55,313 bases of DNA, from positions 1 to 55,313 of the forward strand of contig CAMFGH010000006.1 in assembly GCA_945949875.1 (NCBI GenBank). Direction: 5' to 3'. Positions 17,263-26,722 of the stretch are shown here, one piece after another (positions within the stretch are counted from its first letter, which is position 1; each line of letters opens with the position of its first letter). Origin of the DNA: an uncultured bacterium (GTDB taxonomy: Bacteria > Bacillota > Clostridia > Lachnospirales > Lachnospiraceae). Made by a program: the position numbers and the translations under genes. Below the pieces are notes generated by a model. That model searched no databases. It saw nothing but the letters and a program-made list of their open reading frames with translations, and was not told the DNA's origin.

Positions 17263-17676
17263 TCAATCTACAAATTTTGCCAGAACTCCGTTGATAAATG
17301 CCGGTGATTCATCTTGTCCGTATGCTTTTGCAAGTTCCACCGCTTCATTGATGGCAACACCGGCAGGAATATTTTCATCAAAGATGATTTCATAAACAGC
17401 AAGTCTTAAAATCGTAAGATCCACTTTTCCCATCCTTTTTGTATTCCATCCGGAAGCCTTTTCGTTGATCATTTCATCGATTTCAGGAATTTTTTCTACA
17501 ATCCGGTCAAACTTCTCTGTGATTTCAGCAATATCCCTGGTTTTGAACCGGGGGCTTTCTTCTTCCCCATCCGGTTCAAAAAAGAATTCTTTCTGCTGGG
17601 GCATTTCCTGCTCTTCATTAAATTCAATACGGAACAATAATTTGAAAATCTGTTCTCTGATCTCTCTTCTACCCAT
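17263..17676 (-). CDS. nusB: Transcription antitermination factor NusB
   Basis: NusB binds boxA RNA together with S10 and supports rRNA antitermination. The product has 137 residues. The N terminus [17 protein letters not shown] and the C-terminal [29 protein letters not shown] are diagnostic. An insertion rich in Glu (about 25-45) is somewhat longer than in Bacillus NusB. It lies between asp23 and xseA. Confidence 0.95.
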   Translation of the reverse strand: MGRREIREQIFKLLFRIEFNEEQEMPQQKEFFFEPDGEEESPRFKTRDIAEITEKFDRIVEKIPEIDEMINEKASGWNTKRMGKVDLTILRLAVYEIIFDENIPAGVAINEAVELAKAYGQDESPAFINGVLAKFVD

Positions 17677-17745
17677 TTATCTGTAACTCAGCTCCTTTAA
17701 CAGAAACCTTCTTCTGTCTTAATCTGTCTTCCTGTAACGGAATCA

Positions 17746-18129
17746 TTACGCCTTTTTAATATTAACTCCGGCAATACGGACATTAACATCCGTTACTTCC
17801 AGACCGGTCATGCTTTCAATTGCTGCCTGAACCTTTGTCTGTACTTTCTGGCTTGTGCCCGGAATATTGTATCCATATTCAATGATGATGGATAAATCCA
17901 CTCTTACTTTTTTATTGAAAACTTCTACCTTAACGCCTCTGGTCAGATTTTTATATCCGATTTTATTCATGATCTCGTGAGTCAGATTTCCATTCATGGA
18001 AGAAACTCCATCTACTTCTGTAGCTGCAAGCGCTGCAATCATAGCAACTACATCATCTGCGATTTTGACAGAACCCATACTGTCATCTTCTCTTAAATCC
18101 AGACTCTGTCTGCTTACTTCGTTCTCCAT
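17746..18129 (-). CDS. Asp23/Gls24 family envelope stress protein
   Basis: The 127-residue product has the Asp23 core: GSVKIADDVVAMIAALAATEVDGVSSM, then a strand-rich region ending in VTDVNVRIAGVNI. Asp23 proteins associate with the membrane through AmaP-type partners and influence cell-envelope stress. It is the first gene of the operon that continues through nusB to recN, a position (yqhY) conserved in Firmicutes. GGAGG precedes the ATG. Confidence 0.92.
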   Translation of the reverse strand: MENEVSRQSLDLREDDSMGSVKIADDVVAMIAALAATEVDGVSSMNGNLTHEIMNKIGYKNLTRGVKVEVFNKKVRVDLSIIIEYGYNIPGTSQKVQTKVQAAIESMTGLEVTDVNVRIAGVNIKKA

Positions 18130-18201
18130 TATAATCCTCCTGTTTTTCTCATACTTTTTCAGGCAAATGAATTTTTATACCATTAGCTGAAAATTTTAAT
18201 C

Positions 18202-18207
18202 ATTATA
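18202..18207 (-). promoter_or_regulatory. Extended -10 promoter of the asp23 operon
   Basis: TGATATAAT on the minus strand lies about 75 bases before asp23. It is a good extended -10 element. A TTGACC further upstream is 23 bases away, too far for a normal -35. It is placed to start the asp23-to-recN transcript. Confidence 0.5.
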
Positions 18208-18237
18208 TCAAAAATATTCCTTTTTGCATAGGTCAAT

Positions 18238-19602
18238 TTAATGCCAAAAACTAAGTGTATTCGTATTGTCATTTTCAGAATATGACACAGTCATGTTTCC
18301 GTTTCCATCGTAAACTCTGTAATATTGAAAAATATTTTCTTCTGTAATGAGATGCTGAAACAAAGCATGATAAACATTTTCATCCGATGCTTTCAGAATA
18401 ACGACTTTATCCGGGTCGTTTTCCGCTTCTCCAAAAATAGCACGAAGCCGCCCCTCATCCACGGAGTCAAAGTAAAGCCCTTCCCGGACAAAATAATTGG
18501 CGCTCCGTGAGCTGCACACCGGAAGCGGATAGGCCGGGTCCGGCGTATGGGTTCTACTGATCTCATCCGTAGTAATGCAAAGATAACTATAGTCTATATC
18601 CGGGGTTACTGCGCCCTCCTGCGCATCATTATAATAAGACGGGTCCCCCCAGGTTGCATCTATACAATAATATGCTCCGTCAATCTGTACAATATTCCAT
18701 GCATGGCTGCCTCCGCCTGCCTGTCCCACCACCAAAATGCAGGGGATTCTTTCCTTTTGCAGCAGGTACTGCACTGCCTTTGCATATCCGTTGCACACCG
18801 ATTTCTGTTCCAGAAAGACGGAACAGATATTTTGATTATCTGCGGAGTCGAAGCTGTATTCCGTGTTCAGGATCACATATTCATATATATATTTTACAAT
18901 ACCATAGGAATCCGTTCCCGCCGGAATCCGGTCAAGAATTTCCTTTGCCTTTGCTTCTACCGCATCGTTTCTCTGGCGGATTATTTCGGAATCATAAAGA
19001 TAGCTTCCGGAAAAAGTAATATATTTCAGCTCATCCCCTATTTTATGACTCACATAGGTATAACCGCTTAAATAGAACAGTTCCGGATGATCGTTTATGA
19101 CACACTGATATACCATGCCCAGATTATCCAGATCTTTTCCGGACAGCTTAATATCCTTCGCCTGGCACAGCAGGATCTGAAGCATTTCCACATACATGGT
19201 TTTCCCCGGATCATTGAGTAGTTCATAATAATAGTTGCCGGTCTGCTTTTCTTTCAGTCTGGCAAGATCCTCTTCACCAAGACCGATCTGCTCTCTTTCT
19301 GCTTCTTTTTCTTCCTGGCTTGTACTGTTTTGCTGCTCTGAAACTTCTGCTCCGTCAATATGTTCCATTTCCTGAGATCCGGCAATCGGAGCAATCTTAC
19401 TGAGTTGCTCAGTTCCTTCGGAATCCACATTTTTCTCCGACCGCTCTTTCTGTGGCAGATCGGTCTGTGAAGAAATACTCTGTTCTATTTTTTCCTCTAA
19501 CGAAAGGCGATTACCACAACCCGTCACCATCAGTAAAACCATAAAGCAACAGCTCAGGCTGCATACCCGGGGCAGGACGTTCCATCTGTGTCCTTTTTTC
19601 AT
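18238..19602 (-). CDS. Lipoprotein with transglutaminase-like protease domain
   Basis: The 454-residue product starts with a lipoprotein signal (hydrophobic stretch, then LMVTGCGN with the lipid-linked Cys near residue 29). A charged linker follows. The C-terminal half has a transglutaminase-like fold. Its putative catalytic triad is the Cys in SVCNGYAKAV, the His in GSHAWNIV and the Asp in YYCIDATWGDPSY. Such domains in Gram-positive surface proteins probably act as cysteine peptidases or in wall remodelling; the substrate is unknown. It lies 24 bases upstream of prfC's stop side and is probably transcribed with it. Confidence 0.82.
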   Translation of the reverse strand: MKKGHRWNVLPRVCSLSCCFMVLLMVTGCGNRLSLEEKIEQSISSQTDLPQKERSEKNVDSEGTEQLSKIAPIAGSQEMEHIDGAEVSEQQNSTSQEEKEAEREQIGLGEEDLARLKEKQTGNYYYELLNDPGKTMYVEMLQILLCQAKDIKLSGKDLDNLGMVYQCVINDHPELFYLSGYTYVSHKIGDELKYITFSGSYLYDSEIIRQRNDAVEAKAKEILDRIPAGTDSYGIVKYIYEYVILNTEYSFDSADNQNICSVFLEQKSVCNGYAKAVQYLLQKERIPCILVVGQAGGGSHAWNIVQIDGAYYCIDATWGDPSYYNDAQEGAVTPDIDYSYLCITTDEISRTHTPDPAYPLPVCSSRSANYFVREGLYFDSVDEGRLRAIFGEAENDPDKVVILKASDENVYHALFQHLITEENIFQYYRVYDGNGNMTVSYSENDNTNTLSFWH

Positions 19603-19625
19603 TCAGCTATCTCCAATTTTCATCA

Positions 19626-21221
19626 CTAATTCTTACCGAATTCAGACAGCACAAGATCTTTATTTCTGTCACAGGTCATGCCGATACTCCACTGATTGAT
19701 AAACAGGAGAAGGGGATTGCCTTTCAGATCCTGTATCTTCTTCATATCCGAAGTACCCTGCAATTTCTGAATATCGATTTCATCCTTATTTTCAATCCAT
19801 CTGATATGCTCATAGGGAAGCTGTTCCAGCCTGATCTCTACATTGTATTCATTTTGCAGGCGGTATTTCAACACTTCAAACTGAAGTACACCTACTACTC
19901 CTACAATGATTTCTTCCAGCCCCGAACTGAGTTCCTGGAAAATCTGTATGGCACCTTCCTGAGCGATCTGGGTGATTCCTTTTACAAACTGTTTTCTCTT
20001 CATGGTATCGATCTGTCGTACTCTGGCAAAATGCTCCGGTGCAAAAGTAGGAATCCCTTCGTATTCAAATTTCTCTTTTGGCATACACAAGGTATCACCG
20101 ATGGAGAAAATTCCCGGATCAAACACACCGATAATATCTCCGGCATAGGCCTCTGTGAGAATCTTCCTTTCATCTGCCATGATCTGCTGTGGCTGGGACA
20201 GACGCATCACCTTTCCGCCCTGCACGTGTTTCACTTCCATGGCCGCATCATATTTTCCGGAACAGATTCTCATAAAGGCAATCCTGTCTCTATGGGCCTT
20301 ATTCATATTCGCCTGAATCTTAAATACAAAGGCTGAAAACTCTGCTTCTGTAGGCATGATCATCCCCACATCTGATTTTCGAGGAAGAGGCGGGGTCGCC
20401 ATCTGAAGGAAATGCTGCAGGAAAATCTCAACCCCAAAGTTGGTCAATGCAGAGCCGAAAAATACCGGAGTTAAATTTCCTTTTCTTACTTCATCCAGAT
20501 CGAATTCGGCACCGGCACCATCCAACAGGTCCAGTTCATCAAAAAGCTTGTCTTTTGCTTCCTGCCCAATATGGGAAAGAAGGGTTTCTTCGTCTTCCAG
20601 TTTGATTTCTTCACTATGACCTTCTTTTGTTCCTTTTTCCGTATCCGAATAGGTGATAACCACATTTTTTTCACGGTCATACACCCCTTTAAATCCTTTA
20701 CCGGAACCAATCGGCCAGTTTACCGGACAGGTAGCAATGCCCAGTTCTTTTTCCACTTCATCCAGCAGATCAAAGGTATCGTTGGCATCTCTATCCATTT
20801 TATTGATAAAGGTAAAAATGGGAATATGTCTCATGGCACATACTTTAAACAGCTTTCTGGTCTGTGCCTCTACACCTTTGGAAGCATCGATTACCATGAC
20901 CGCAGAATCGGCAGCCATTAAGGTTCGATAGGTATCCTCTGAGAAGTCCTGATGTCCCGGTGTATCCAGAATGTTAATACAGTACCCATCATATTCGAAC
21001 TGCAAAACAGAAGAGGTAACTGAAATACCTCTTTCCTTTTCGATTTCCATCCAGTCGGATACCGCATGTCTGGCAGTAGCCTTACCTTTTACGCTTCCGG
21101 CCAGATTAATGGCTCCTCCATAAAGAAGAAATTTTTCAGTTAATGTGGTTTTACCAGCATCCGGATGCGAAATAATCGCAAAAGTCCTTCTTCTGTTTAT
21201 TTCTTTTGAATAATCTGTCAC
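19626..21221 (-). CDS. prfC: Peptide chain release factor 3
   Basis: RF3 is the GTPase that recycles RF1/RF2 after termination. From the GTG at 21221 it has 531 residues, the usual size, and begins VTDYSKEINRRRTFAIISHPDAGKTT; AAGGAG lies upstream. Motifs are G1 SHPDAGKT, G3 DTPGHQDF, G4 NKMDRD, and the RF3-specific C-terminal domain with GVVGVLQFEVLKYRLQNEY. An earlier ATG would overlap deoB, so the inner start is preferred. Confidence 0.95.
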   Translation of the reverse strand: MTDYSKEINRRRTFAIISHPDAGKTTLTEKFLLYGGAINLAGSVKGKATARHAVSDWMEIEKERGISVTSSVLQFEYDGYCINILDTPGHQDFSEDTYRTLMAADSAVMVIDASKGVEAQTRKLFKVCAMRHIPIFTFINKMDRDANDTFDLLDEVEKELGIATCPVNWPIGSGKGFKGVYDREKNVVITYSDTEKGTKEGHSEEIKLEDEETLLSHIGQEAKDKLFDELDLLDGAGAEFDLDEVRKGNLTPVFFGSALTNFGVEIFLQHFLQMATPPLPRKSDVGMIMPTEAEFSAFVFKIQANMNKAHRDRIAFMRICSGKYDAAMEVKHVQGGKVMRLSQPQQIMADERKILTEAYAGDIIGVFDPGIFSIGDTLCMPKEKFEYEGIPTFAPEHFARVRQIDTMKRKQFVKGITQIAQEGAIQIFQELSSGLEEIIVGVVGVLQFEVLKYRLQNEYNVEIRLEQLPYEHIRWIENKDEIDIQKLQGTSDMKKIQDLKGNPLLLFINQWSIGMTCDRNKDLVLSEFGKN

Positions 21222-21240
21222 TTTTTCAATACTCCTTGCT

Positions 21241-22398
21241 TTATTCATCCAAAAGGGATGTTCCATGTACTTTTCCATCTACTCCCAGCAGATCCAGCAC
21301 TGTTGCCGCAATGTCTGCAAAGGTATCCCGTGTACCATAGTTTACCGGTTTTATCTTTTTGCCATACATTACAAAAGGGGTATATTCTCTGGTGTGGTCA
21401 GTAGACAGCTTGTAGGACGGATCACAACCATGATCTGCAGTAACCATCAGCACATCATCTTCCCCCATTCCGGAAAGAAACTCCGGCAGTTTCTCATCAA
21501 AATAAGAAAGTGCCTTTGCATATCCGTCAATGTCTCTTCTGTGACCGTACAACATATCATAATCTACCAGATTGGTGAAGCAAAGTCCATGAAAATCTTT
21601 CTCCATCATGGCAAGAGTTTTGTCAATTCCATCTGCATTGCTTTCCGTATACGTATATTCCGTGATTCCTCTTCCTGCAAAAATATCATTGATTTTGCCT
21701 ACTGCAATCACATCCCTGCCTGCATCCTTTAAAAGATCCAGCATAGTAACTCCCTGGGGTGGCAGAGAATAATCATGCCGGTGTGCAGTTCTGGTATAAT
21801 TGCCGGAGGTGCCAATAAATGGTCTGGCAATGACTCTTCCTACACCATGTTCTCCCTGAAGAAGTTCCCGGGCCTGATGACAGCACTGATAGAGTTCTTC
21901 CAGTGGCACCACCTCTTCGTGGGCCGCCACCTGAAATACACTATCTGCAGAAGTATACACAATAAGGGCTCCTGTTTTTACATGTTCATCCCCGTAATCT
22001 TTGATCACTTCTGTTCCGGAATAGGGTTTGTTACACAGCACTCCCCGGCCCGTCTTTTCGCAATAGGCATCCAGCAGTTCCTGAGGAAATCCATTGGGAT
22101 AGGTGGGAAGTGGCTTATCAGAAACAATTCCTGCGATTTCCCAATGACCGATGGTAGTATCTTTTCCTTTGGAGGATTCCTTCATGCGGGCAATGGCAGC
22201 TTCCGGTCTGTCCGTTTTTTCATAACAGGAAACTCCGTCAATATTAAAAAGTCCCAGCTTCTTCATGTTGGGCATGTGAAAATATGGACTGGTTGCTGCC
22301 GCAGCAAGGGTATTGGTTCCTGCATCACCATACTCTGCTGCATCCGGCAGTTCCCCGATTCCAACACTATCTAATACAAATAAAAATATTCTCTTCAT
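21241..22398 (-). CDS. deoB: Phosphopentomutase
   Basis: DeoB interconverts (deoxy)ribose 1- and 5-phosphates in nucleoside salvage. The 385-residue product starts MKRIFLFVLDSVGIGELPDA, with the metal-binding Asp in the first motif. It carries KDTTIGHWEIAG with the phosphorylated Thr, and the C-terminal metal cluster VTADHGCDPSYKLSTDHTREYTP. GGAGGGG precedes the ATG. Usual partners such as pyrimidine nucleoside phosphorylase are absent here. A possible extended -10 (TGGTACAAT) lies at 22429-22436. Confidence 0.96.
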   Translation of the reverse strand: MKRIFLFVLDSVGIGELPDAAEYGDAGTNTLAAAATSPYFHMPNMKKLGLFNIDGVSCYEKTDRPEAAIARMKESSKGKDTTIGHWEIAGIVSDKPLPTYPNGFPQELLDAYCEKTGRGVLCNKPYSGTEVIKDYGDEHVKTGALIVYTSADSVFQVAAHEEVVPLEELYQCCHQARELLQGEHGVGRVIARPFIGTSGNYTRTAHRHDYSLPPQGVTMLDLLKDAGRDVIAVGKINDIFAGRGITEYTYTESNADGIDKTLAMMEKDFHGLCFTNLVDYDMLYGHRRDIDGYAKALSYFDEKLPEFLSGMGEDDVLMVTADHGCDPSYKLSTDHTREYTPFVMYGKKIKPVNYGTRDTFADIAATVLDLLGVDGKVHGTSLLDE

Positions 22399-22488
22399 GG
22401 TAACCCCTCCTATTTTTTCCTGATGTCTATTGTACCACATTCCGTTTCTTTCGTGTTCATTTTTCCTATTCTTTCACGCTTTTTCTTT

Positions 22489-23292
22489 TTAATTTACAGT
22501 GGTACTGATCACAATATTTTCAATGGGCACTCCGGTCTTTCTCACTACGATATCCTCGATCTGTGCACGCTGGGCATCAGATAGTTCCTGGGCAGGCACT
22601 ACCACATCTGCAGTATCTCCGGTCATGCTTACAACTGCATTATCAAATCCTTTTGCATCCAGCAATATCTCTGCGGACATTTCCTTTTCTGCAATGGTTG
22701 TCATATTGATCATGCTGTCAATCGCAACCTGCTTCTGTTCCTGTGTTATGCTGGTACTATTAATGATTCCCAAAAGCGTCTCTTTGTTGGTGGCTCTGGT
22801 CTGTTCTTTTAACAATTTTGCTCCCTGAAGTGTATTTACATTTAAAGTGGAGGTGAAAACAGCTTCTCCGGGGATTTCTCCGTCTTCCACATCGCTGCTT
22901 TGAGCAGTTTCCAGAGATACGTCTTCACTGGACACTTCTGCCAGTTCATCTTCATATTCCTCATCTTCCCAAAGCATGGCATCTTCATCCAGACTGATGA
23001 TATCCAGGTCACTCATATCTATCTGCTCATTTTGTTCTTCCAATTGTCCAAGCTGTCCATCGTCCATGGATGCCAGTTCTTCTGCGGTAAAGGTGTCTTC
23101 CACATCATACTCCATCAGATTGGCAGCCTCCGTTGTCTGTGTTTCATCCGCCTGTGCTGCAGCCTGTTCATCTGAAATCGTAATCTGATCTTTTACATCT
23201 CCAGAAAAGTGTAAATATCCTGCAACTGCAATCATAAGTGCAAGTGCTGTAATCATCAGCTGATTCTTTTTAAACATTTTTTTCAATCCCAT
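22489..23292 (-). CDS. spoIIIAH: Stage III sporulation protein AH
   Basis: SpoIIIAH is made in the mother cell and binds forespore SpoIIQ across the intermembrane space, forming part of the feeding channel. The 267-residue product has one N-terminal membrane helix (QLMITALALMIAVAGYLHF), a long acidic linker of about 100 residues that is longer than in Bacillus, and a C-terminal YscJ/FliF-like ring-building domain with the pattern VVVPAQELSDAQRAQIEDIV. It is the last gene of the spoIIIA operon. Confidence 0.94.
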   Translation of the reverse strand: MGLKKMFKKNQLMITALALMIAVAGYLHFSGDVKDQITISDEQAAAQADETQTTEAANLMEYDVEDTFTAEELASMDDGQLGQLEEQNEQIDMSDLDIISLDEDAMLWEDEEYEDELAEVSSEDVSLETAQSSDVEDGEIPGEAVFTSTLNVNTLQGAKLLKEQTRATNKETLLGIINSTSITQEQKQVAIDSMINMTTIAEKEMSAEILLDAKGFDNAVVSMTGDTADVVVPAQELSDAQRAQIEDIVVRKTGVPIENIVISTTVN

Positions 23293-23301
23293 TCTCCCCT
23301 T

Positions 23302-24039
23302 TTAAGATTTCATTGTGATTACTTTAATATTATGCTCACTGATATCAAATAATACTTTTATAGCCTGAATAATATTTTCTTTCACGCTATTTTTTCCTGC
23401 TCCCTGGGCAATGACCAGTACGCCTGTCACCTGAGGCATTTGCTTTTGTACAATCAGCGGCACATTCTCTCCCTGGTCATTTACCGTAAAAACCGTCTCT
23501 TTTTCTTCCTGGGACTGGGTATCATTCCGGGTTCCACCCTGACTGTCTGTTTCCAGCTTGACCTGCTGATTAACATTGACATCCTTTTCTATAATATCTT
23601 TCCCACTTTCAGACACAGTTATCATAACACTTACCTTTCCGACCCCTTCTATCTGCTCCAGCATGTTTTTCAGCTTTTGTTCCATATCATCGGTATATTT
23701 CAACGTTTCATATGTCATCTGATCTGTACTTTGAATCTCTCCTGAAACCAGACTACCGCTTCCTGCCCCTGAGGTTCCACTTTCTCCCCCCGAGGTCCCG
23801 TTTTCTGTTCCTGCTATCCAGCCTGAAACATTGCTTCCGTCCCCGGTGCCCGATATGGTTTCTTCTTTTGTAGTTCTTTTATTTGCAGTTTTATTATCTG
23901 AAGCAGTTTCCTTCTTTTCCCCGGTAGGAAGAGCAATGACTACCAGCAGAATTCCCAGAAGCACCAGTGCAATATAATCTTCCTTTTTCATTCCTGTGAT
24001 TTTTTGTTTGAGCATATCTGCTTTCTTTCGGATACTCAT
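23302..24039 (-). CDS. spoIIIAG: Stage III sporulation protein AG
   Basis: SpoIIIAG forms a large ring in the outer forespore membrane as part of the channel. The 245-residue product has a membrane helix at about 22-38, a low-complexity Gly/Ser/Thr linker (about 55-105), and a ring domain with MLEQIEGVGKVSVMITVSES and PQVTGVLVIAQGAGK. Its start overlaps the spoIIIAF stop by four bases. Expression is expected under sigma-E from upstream of spoIIIAA. Confidence 0.94.
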   Translation of the reverse strand: MSIRKKADMLKQKITGMKKEDYIALVLLGILLVVIALPTGEKKETASDNKTANKRTTKEETISGTGDGSNVSGWIAGTENGTSGGESGTSGAGSGSLVSGEIQSTDQMTYETLKYTDDMEQKLKNMLEQIEGVGKVSVMITVSESGKDIIEKDVNVNQQVKLETDSQGGTRNDTQSQEEKETVFTVNDQGENVPLIVQKQMPQVTGVLVIAQGAGKNSVKENIIQAIKVLFDISEHNIKVITMKS

Positions 24040-24770
24040 TCCAAGATCACCTCCAGACAGTTCTCGTCCATTCCTAAAATATCTGCGATTTGCTCTCTTA
24101 GATTCGCTTCCTGTAAACCGTTTATCTGTATTCCATTCACCTGCGATTCATTTTCCTTCAGCTCATTTTCCTGTAATTCATTTCCCTGTGATTCATTTCC
24201 CTGCAATTCATTTCCCTGTAATCCGTCATCCGTATCCACACCATTTATCTCGATCACAACAGGTTTAACCGGCAGAATCACATCCGATTCTGATTTACCA
24301 TCATCCGAATTTTCAAGGGCGGTAAGATGCAAAACCAGAATATTTTCTTTCCAAGAAACCGCATAAACACTATATTCTCCCCCTATCTTCGAATTGTTAA
24401 TTTTAAATTTAATTTCTTTTGTTGTTTCGTTCTCCAAAGTCGATGAGAACAACTGGGAAATATCGTCACATTCTCTTTGAAACTCATACATGGACATCAC
24501 ATCTTTCTGATTTTCACTGGTAGAAAACTCCTGCACATTCTGCTGCAATTTTGTCAAATAATCCGTAAAATCCATTTTTCCTATACTTTTTCCCAGAGTA
24601 GTTATCATAAGAGATATTCCAAGCAGTTCCAAAACAATCTTCGTAATTTTTTCATAGCGTTTTCCGCATTGCAGAAAAAGGATCCATTGTCCACCCAGCA
24701 TAAATAAACATATTTGTATGAGTCCCTCTTTCAATGATTGATTCCCCTGTCCTTTCCTCAGTAATTTCAT
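24036..24770 (-). CDS. spoIIIAF: Stage III sporulation protein AF
   Basis: The 244-residue product has two N-terminal hydrophobic helices (about 15-34 and 45-60) and a soluble domain with the family position between AE and AG. The C-terminal part holds five-residue repeats of the type QGNEL (about 184-220), an insertion not expected in the short Bacillus protein. It ends with the conserved-looking QIADILGMDENCLEVIL. It overlaps spoIIIAG by four bases. Assignment rests on operon position, the two helices and the C-terminal domain. Confidence 0.88.
   Translation of the reverse strand: MKLLRKGQGNQSLKEGLIQICLFMLGGQWILFLQCGKRYEKITKIVLELLGISLMITTLGKSIGKMDFTDYLTKLQQNVQEFSTSENQKDVMSMYEFQRECDDISQLFSSTLENETTKEIKFKINNSKIGGEYSVYAVSWKENILVLHLTALENSDDGKSESDVILPVKPVVIEINGVDTDDGLQGNELQGNESQGNELQENELKENESQVNGIQINGLQEANLREQIADILGMDENCLEVILE
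24111..24221 (-). repeat. 15-bp coding repeats in spoIIIAF
   Basis: About seven in-frame units of five residues (LQGNE, LQGNE, SQGNE, LQENE, LKENE, SQVNG, IQING) encode residues 184-220. The minus-strand unit resembles CAGGGAAATGAATTA. Repeats of this kind can change number by slippage without breaking the frame. Confidence 0.8.
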
Positions 24771-24833
24771 GTATCATTATTACTTTCCAACACAGGTTTT
24801 CATTACAGCCTTTCATTACCATTCGTAAATCTT

Positions 24834-26111
24834 CTAAAATCCGCTCCGTCCGGCAGCAAAAAGCGTAATAGCCACACTCATCAGGAAAAGCCCAATCCCG
24901 GTAAATAACACTTTACATAGCAGAAAAAAAGCATCCGATGCACGATCTGCTATGACAGATACCCGGTTGTGACTTATCATATTACTGATTCCTGCTACCA
25001 GTTTTACGGACACCGAGATAAAACACAGCTTAAAAATCGGAATCACACACAAAAAAAGAATCATAATGGTAAAAAATACACCCATTCCATTTCGAATCAG
25101 GACAGCTGAGCCTAAAAGGATTTCCGAAATTCCTTCTGAAATATTTCCCACTCCCGGTATCATTCCCACGATCCGTTTCATGGATTTCCATTCCAGTGAA
25201 TCGATAACAGGTGTTATAAGTGATTGAAGTACCCCTATACTTCCCAATATCCACATCATCAACCGGAGAATCCAGCCAATCACTTTTTTCATCGTTTTTT
25301 GCAGCAAAAGCATGCGGTCATCCTTCCAAATCCCACCGAGTACAATGAAAATCATATAAATCTGAATGGATGGAAGTATGAATTTGGATAATATATTCTC
25401 AATCAGCCAGATAATTGCAAGAATTCCTTCATAATAAATCGTTGCAGAGCGAATTCCGTTGGTCATTCCCAGTACAGCTGCGTATGCAGGAAGTAAAAGT
25501 TTTACAAAAAGAGTAAGCTGATTCAGTACCCGGAGGCTATCTTCATATAACAATTGAAAGCAGGAAATCAGTTTTATCGTACAAAGCATATACAACACAT
25601 ACTCCCCCATTTGTGCTACCTGTTGATTCTTTAATACATCTGTTAATACAACATATAGAGATGAGACAATGGAGAAAAAAAGAATCCAATATCCAATTTC
25701 CAGATACTCTGAGTACTTCGCGATACCATTTTCTATCACATAATTCCACAACCCTTTTACACCTGAAATCACATCACCTTTCATGATGGACTCCCACAAA
25801 TCTTTTGCATGGAATGCTGCATTTGAACCGTTTTCTTCCGGAAAAACAAAGGTTTCTTTCTGAAAATCCGAAAAAAACTTGTCCATATAGCGGTCATTCC
25901 ATAATGAAATCAGTTCCTCTTCCATATCCTTTTCTGTTTCGTTGTCTGATGTGGTCAATATCTTTTCCTCCTCTGTCAAACTTGTTTTTGTTTCCTCTTT
26001 TATGAATGATGCACTGCACTTTAAATCATTATTTTTCAAAAAAATGATGCAAAAAATGCAAAAACAAAAGAACGCATGTTTTTTTATGCTTTTTATCCAT
26101 TCCATTTTCAT
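24834..26111 (-). CDS. spoIIIAE: Stage III sporulation protein AE
   Basis: SpoIIIAE is the large multi-pass membrane protein of the channel. The 425-residue product has an N-terminal signal-like helix (about 11-27), a charged linker and about seven or eight C-terminal membrane helices with the family motifs LLLPAYAAVLGMTNGIRSA and VGMIPGVGNISEGISEILLGS. The ATG overlaps the spoIIIAD stop (ATGA), showing coupling. The spacer to spoIIIAF (about 60 bases) contains nothing recognisable. Confidence 0.94.
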   Translation of the reverse strand: MKMEWIKSIKKHAFFCFCIFCIIFLKNNDLKCSASFIKEETKTSLTEEEKILTTSDNETEKDMEEELISLWNDRYMDKFFSDFQKETFVFPEENGSNAAFHAKDLWESIMKGDVISGVKGLWNYVIENGIAKYSEYLEIGYWILFFSIVSSLYVVLTDVLKNQQVAQMGEYVLYMLCTIKLISCFQLLYEDSLRVLNQLTLFVKLLLPAYAAVLGMTNGIRSATIYYEGILAIIWLIENILSKFILPSIQIYMIFIVLGGIWKDDRMLLLQKTMKKVIGWILRLMMWILGSIGVLQSLITPVIDSLEWKSMKRIVGMIPGVGNISEGISEILLGSAVLIRNGMGVFFTIMILFLCVIPIFKLCFISVSVKLVAGISNMISHNRVSVIADRASDAFFLLCKVLFTGIGLFLMSVAITLFAAGRSGF

Positions 26112-26494
26112 AGAAATCCACTCATCATATCAAATAAAGTCTTTGTAATGGGCATCGCAATGAGCAAAATACTTATTTTTCCAAAAACTTCTATCTGGTC
26201 AGCCATGGAAATATACCCTGCTTCTCTGCAAATGGATGCACAGAATTCACAAATATAGGTAATTCCAAGCATTTTTAGCAGCAGGGAAAAGTATATCTGA
26301 TCATCCGGCATACTTTTTTTTATAAAATCCAGCATTTCCAGGCCACTTTGAAGATATCTGAGAAGATAAAAACAGATAACTGTGGCACATACTATTCCAA
26401 TATAAATGCCATATTCATTCTTTATTCCCTTAAACTGCACTCCGATTATTGCTACAACGATACCTAACATACCGATTTTTACTACAATCTCCAT
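26108..26494 (-). CDS. spoIIIAD: Stage III sporulation protein AD
   Basis: The 128-residue membrane protein has about four helices and the family pattern LLLKMLGITYICEFCASICREAGYISMADQIEVFGKISILLIAMPI. The ATG at 26494 has GAGG six bases upstream and gives the normal N terminus MEIVVKIGMLGIVVAII; an ATG four codons earlier is less likely. It lies between AC and AE. Confidence 0.94.
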   Translation of the reverse strand: MEIVVKIGMLGIVVAIIGVQFKGIKNEYGIYIGIVCATVICFYLLRYLQSGLEMLDFIKKSMPDDQIYFSLLLKMLGITYICEFCASICREAGYISMADQIEVFGKISILLIAMPITKTLFDMMSGFL

Positions 26495-26516
26495 CGACTG
26501 CCTCATTTCTTACTAT

Positions 26517-26711
26517 TTACAGAGCAAACAGACTTTGTATGGTTTCAAATAAATCATATATGCAGGGTACAATCCAGGTCAGCACTAATATCAATCCTGC
26601 CAGTGATACTAAAAATGCCTGTTCTTCACGTCCGCTATGTTTTAACACCTGCCCCAGAAGAGTTACTAAAATACCAACCGCTGCAATCTTGAATATGACA
26701 CTGACAGACAT
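26517..26711 (-). CDS. spoIIIAC: Stage III sporulation protein AC
   Basis: The small 64-residue membrane protein has two helices separated by KHSGREEQ, as expected for SpoIIIAC (about 65-68 residues). AAGGAGG lies upstream of the ATG at 26711, which is preferred over a start 20 codons earlier inside spoIIIAB. Confidence 0.94.
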   Translation of the reverse strand: MSVSVIFKIAAVGILVTLLGQVLKHSGREEQAFLVSLAGLILVLTWIVPCIYDLFETIQSLFAL

Positions 26712-26722
26712 ATTTTCCTCCT

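Noticed and set aside
24771-24833. Missing small gene between spoIIIAE and spoIIIAF
   Set aside because: Only 63 bases, no ribosome binding site or frame; all eight spoIIIA genes are accounted for.
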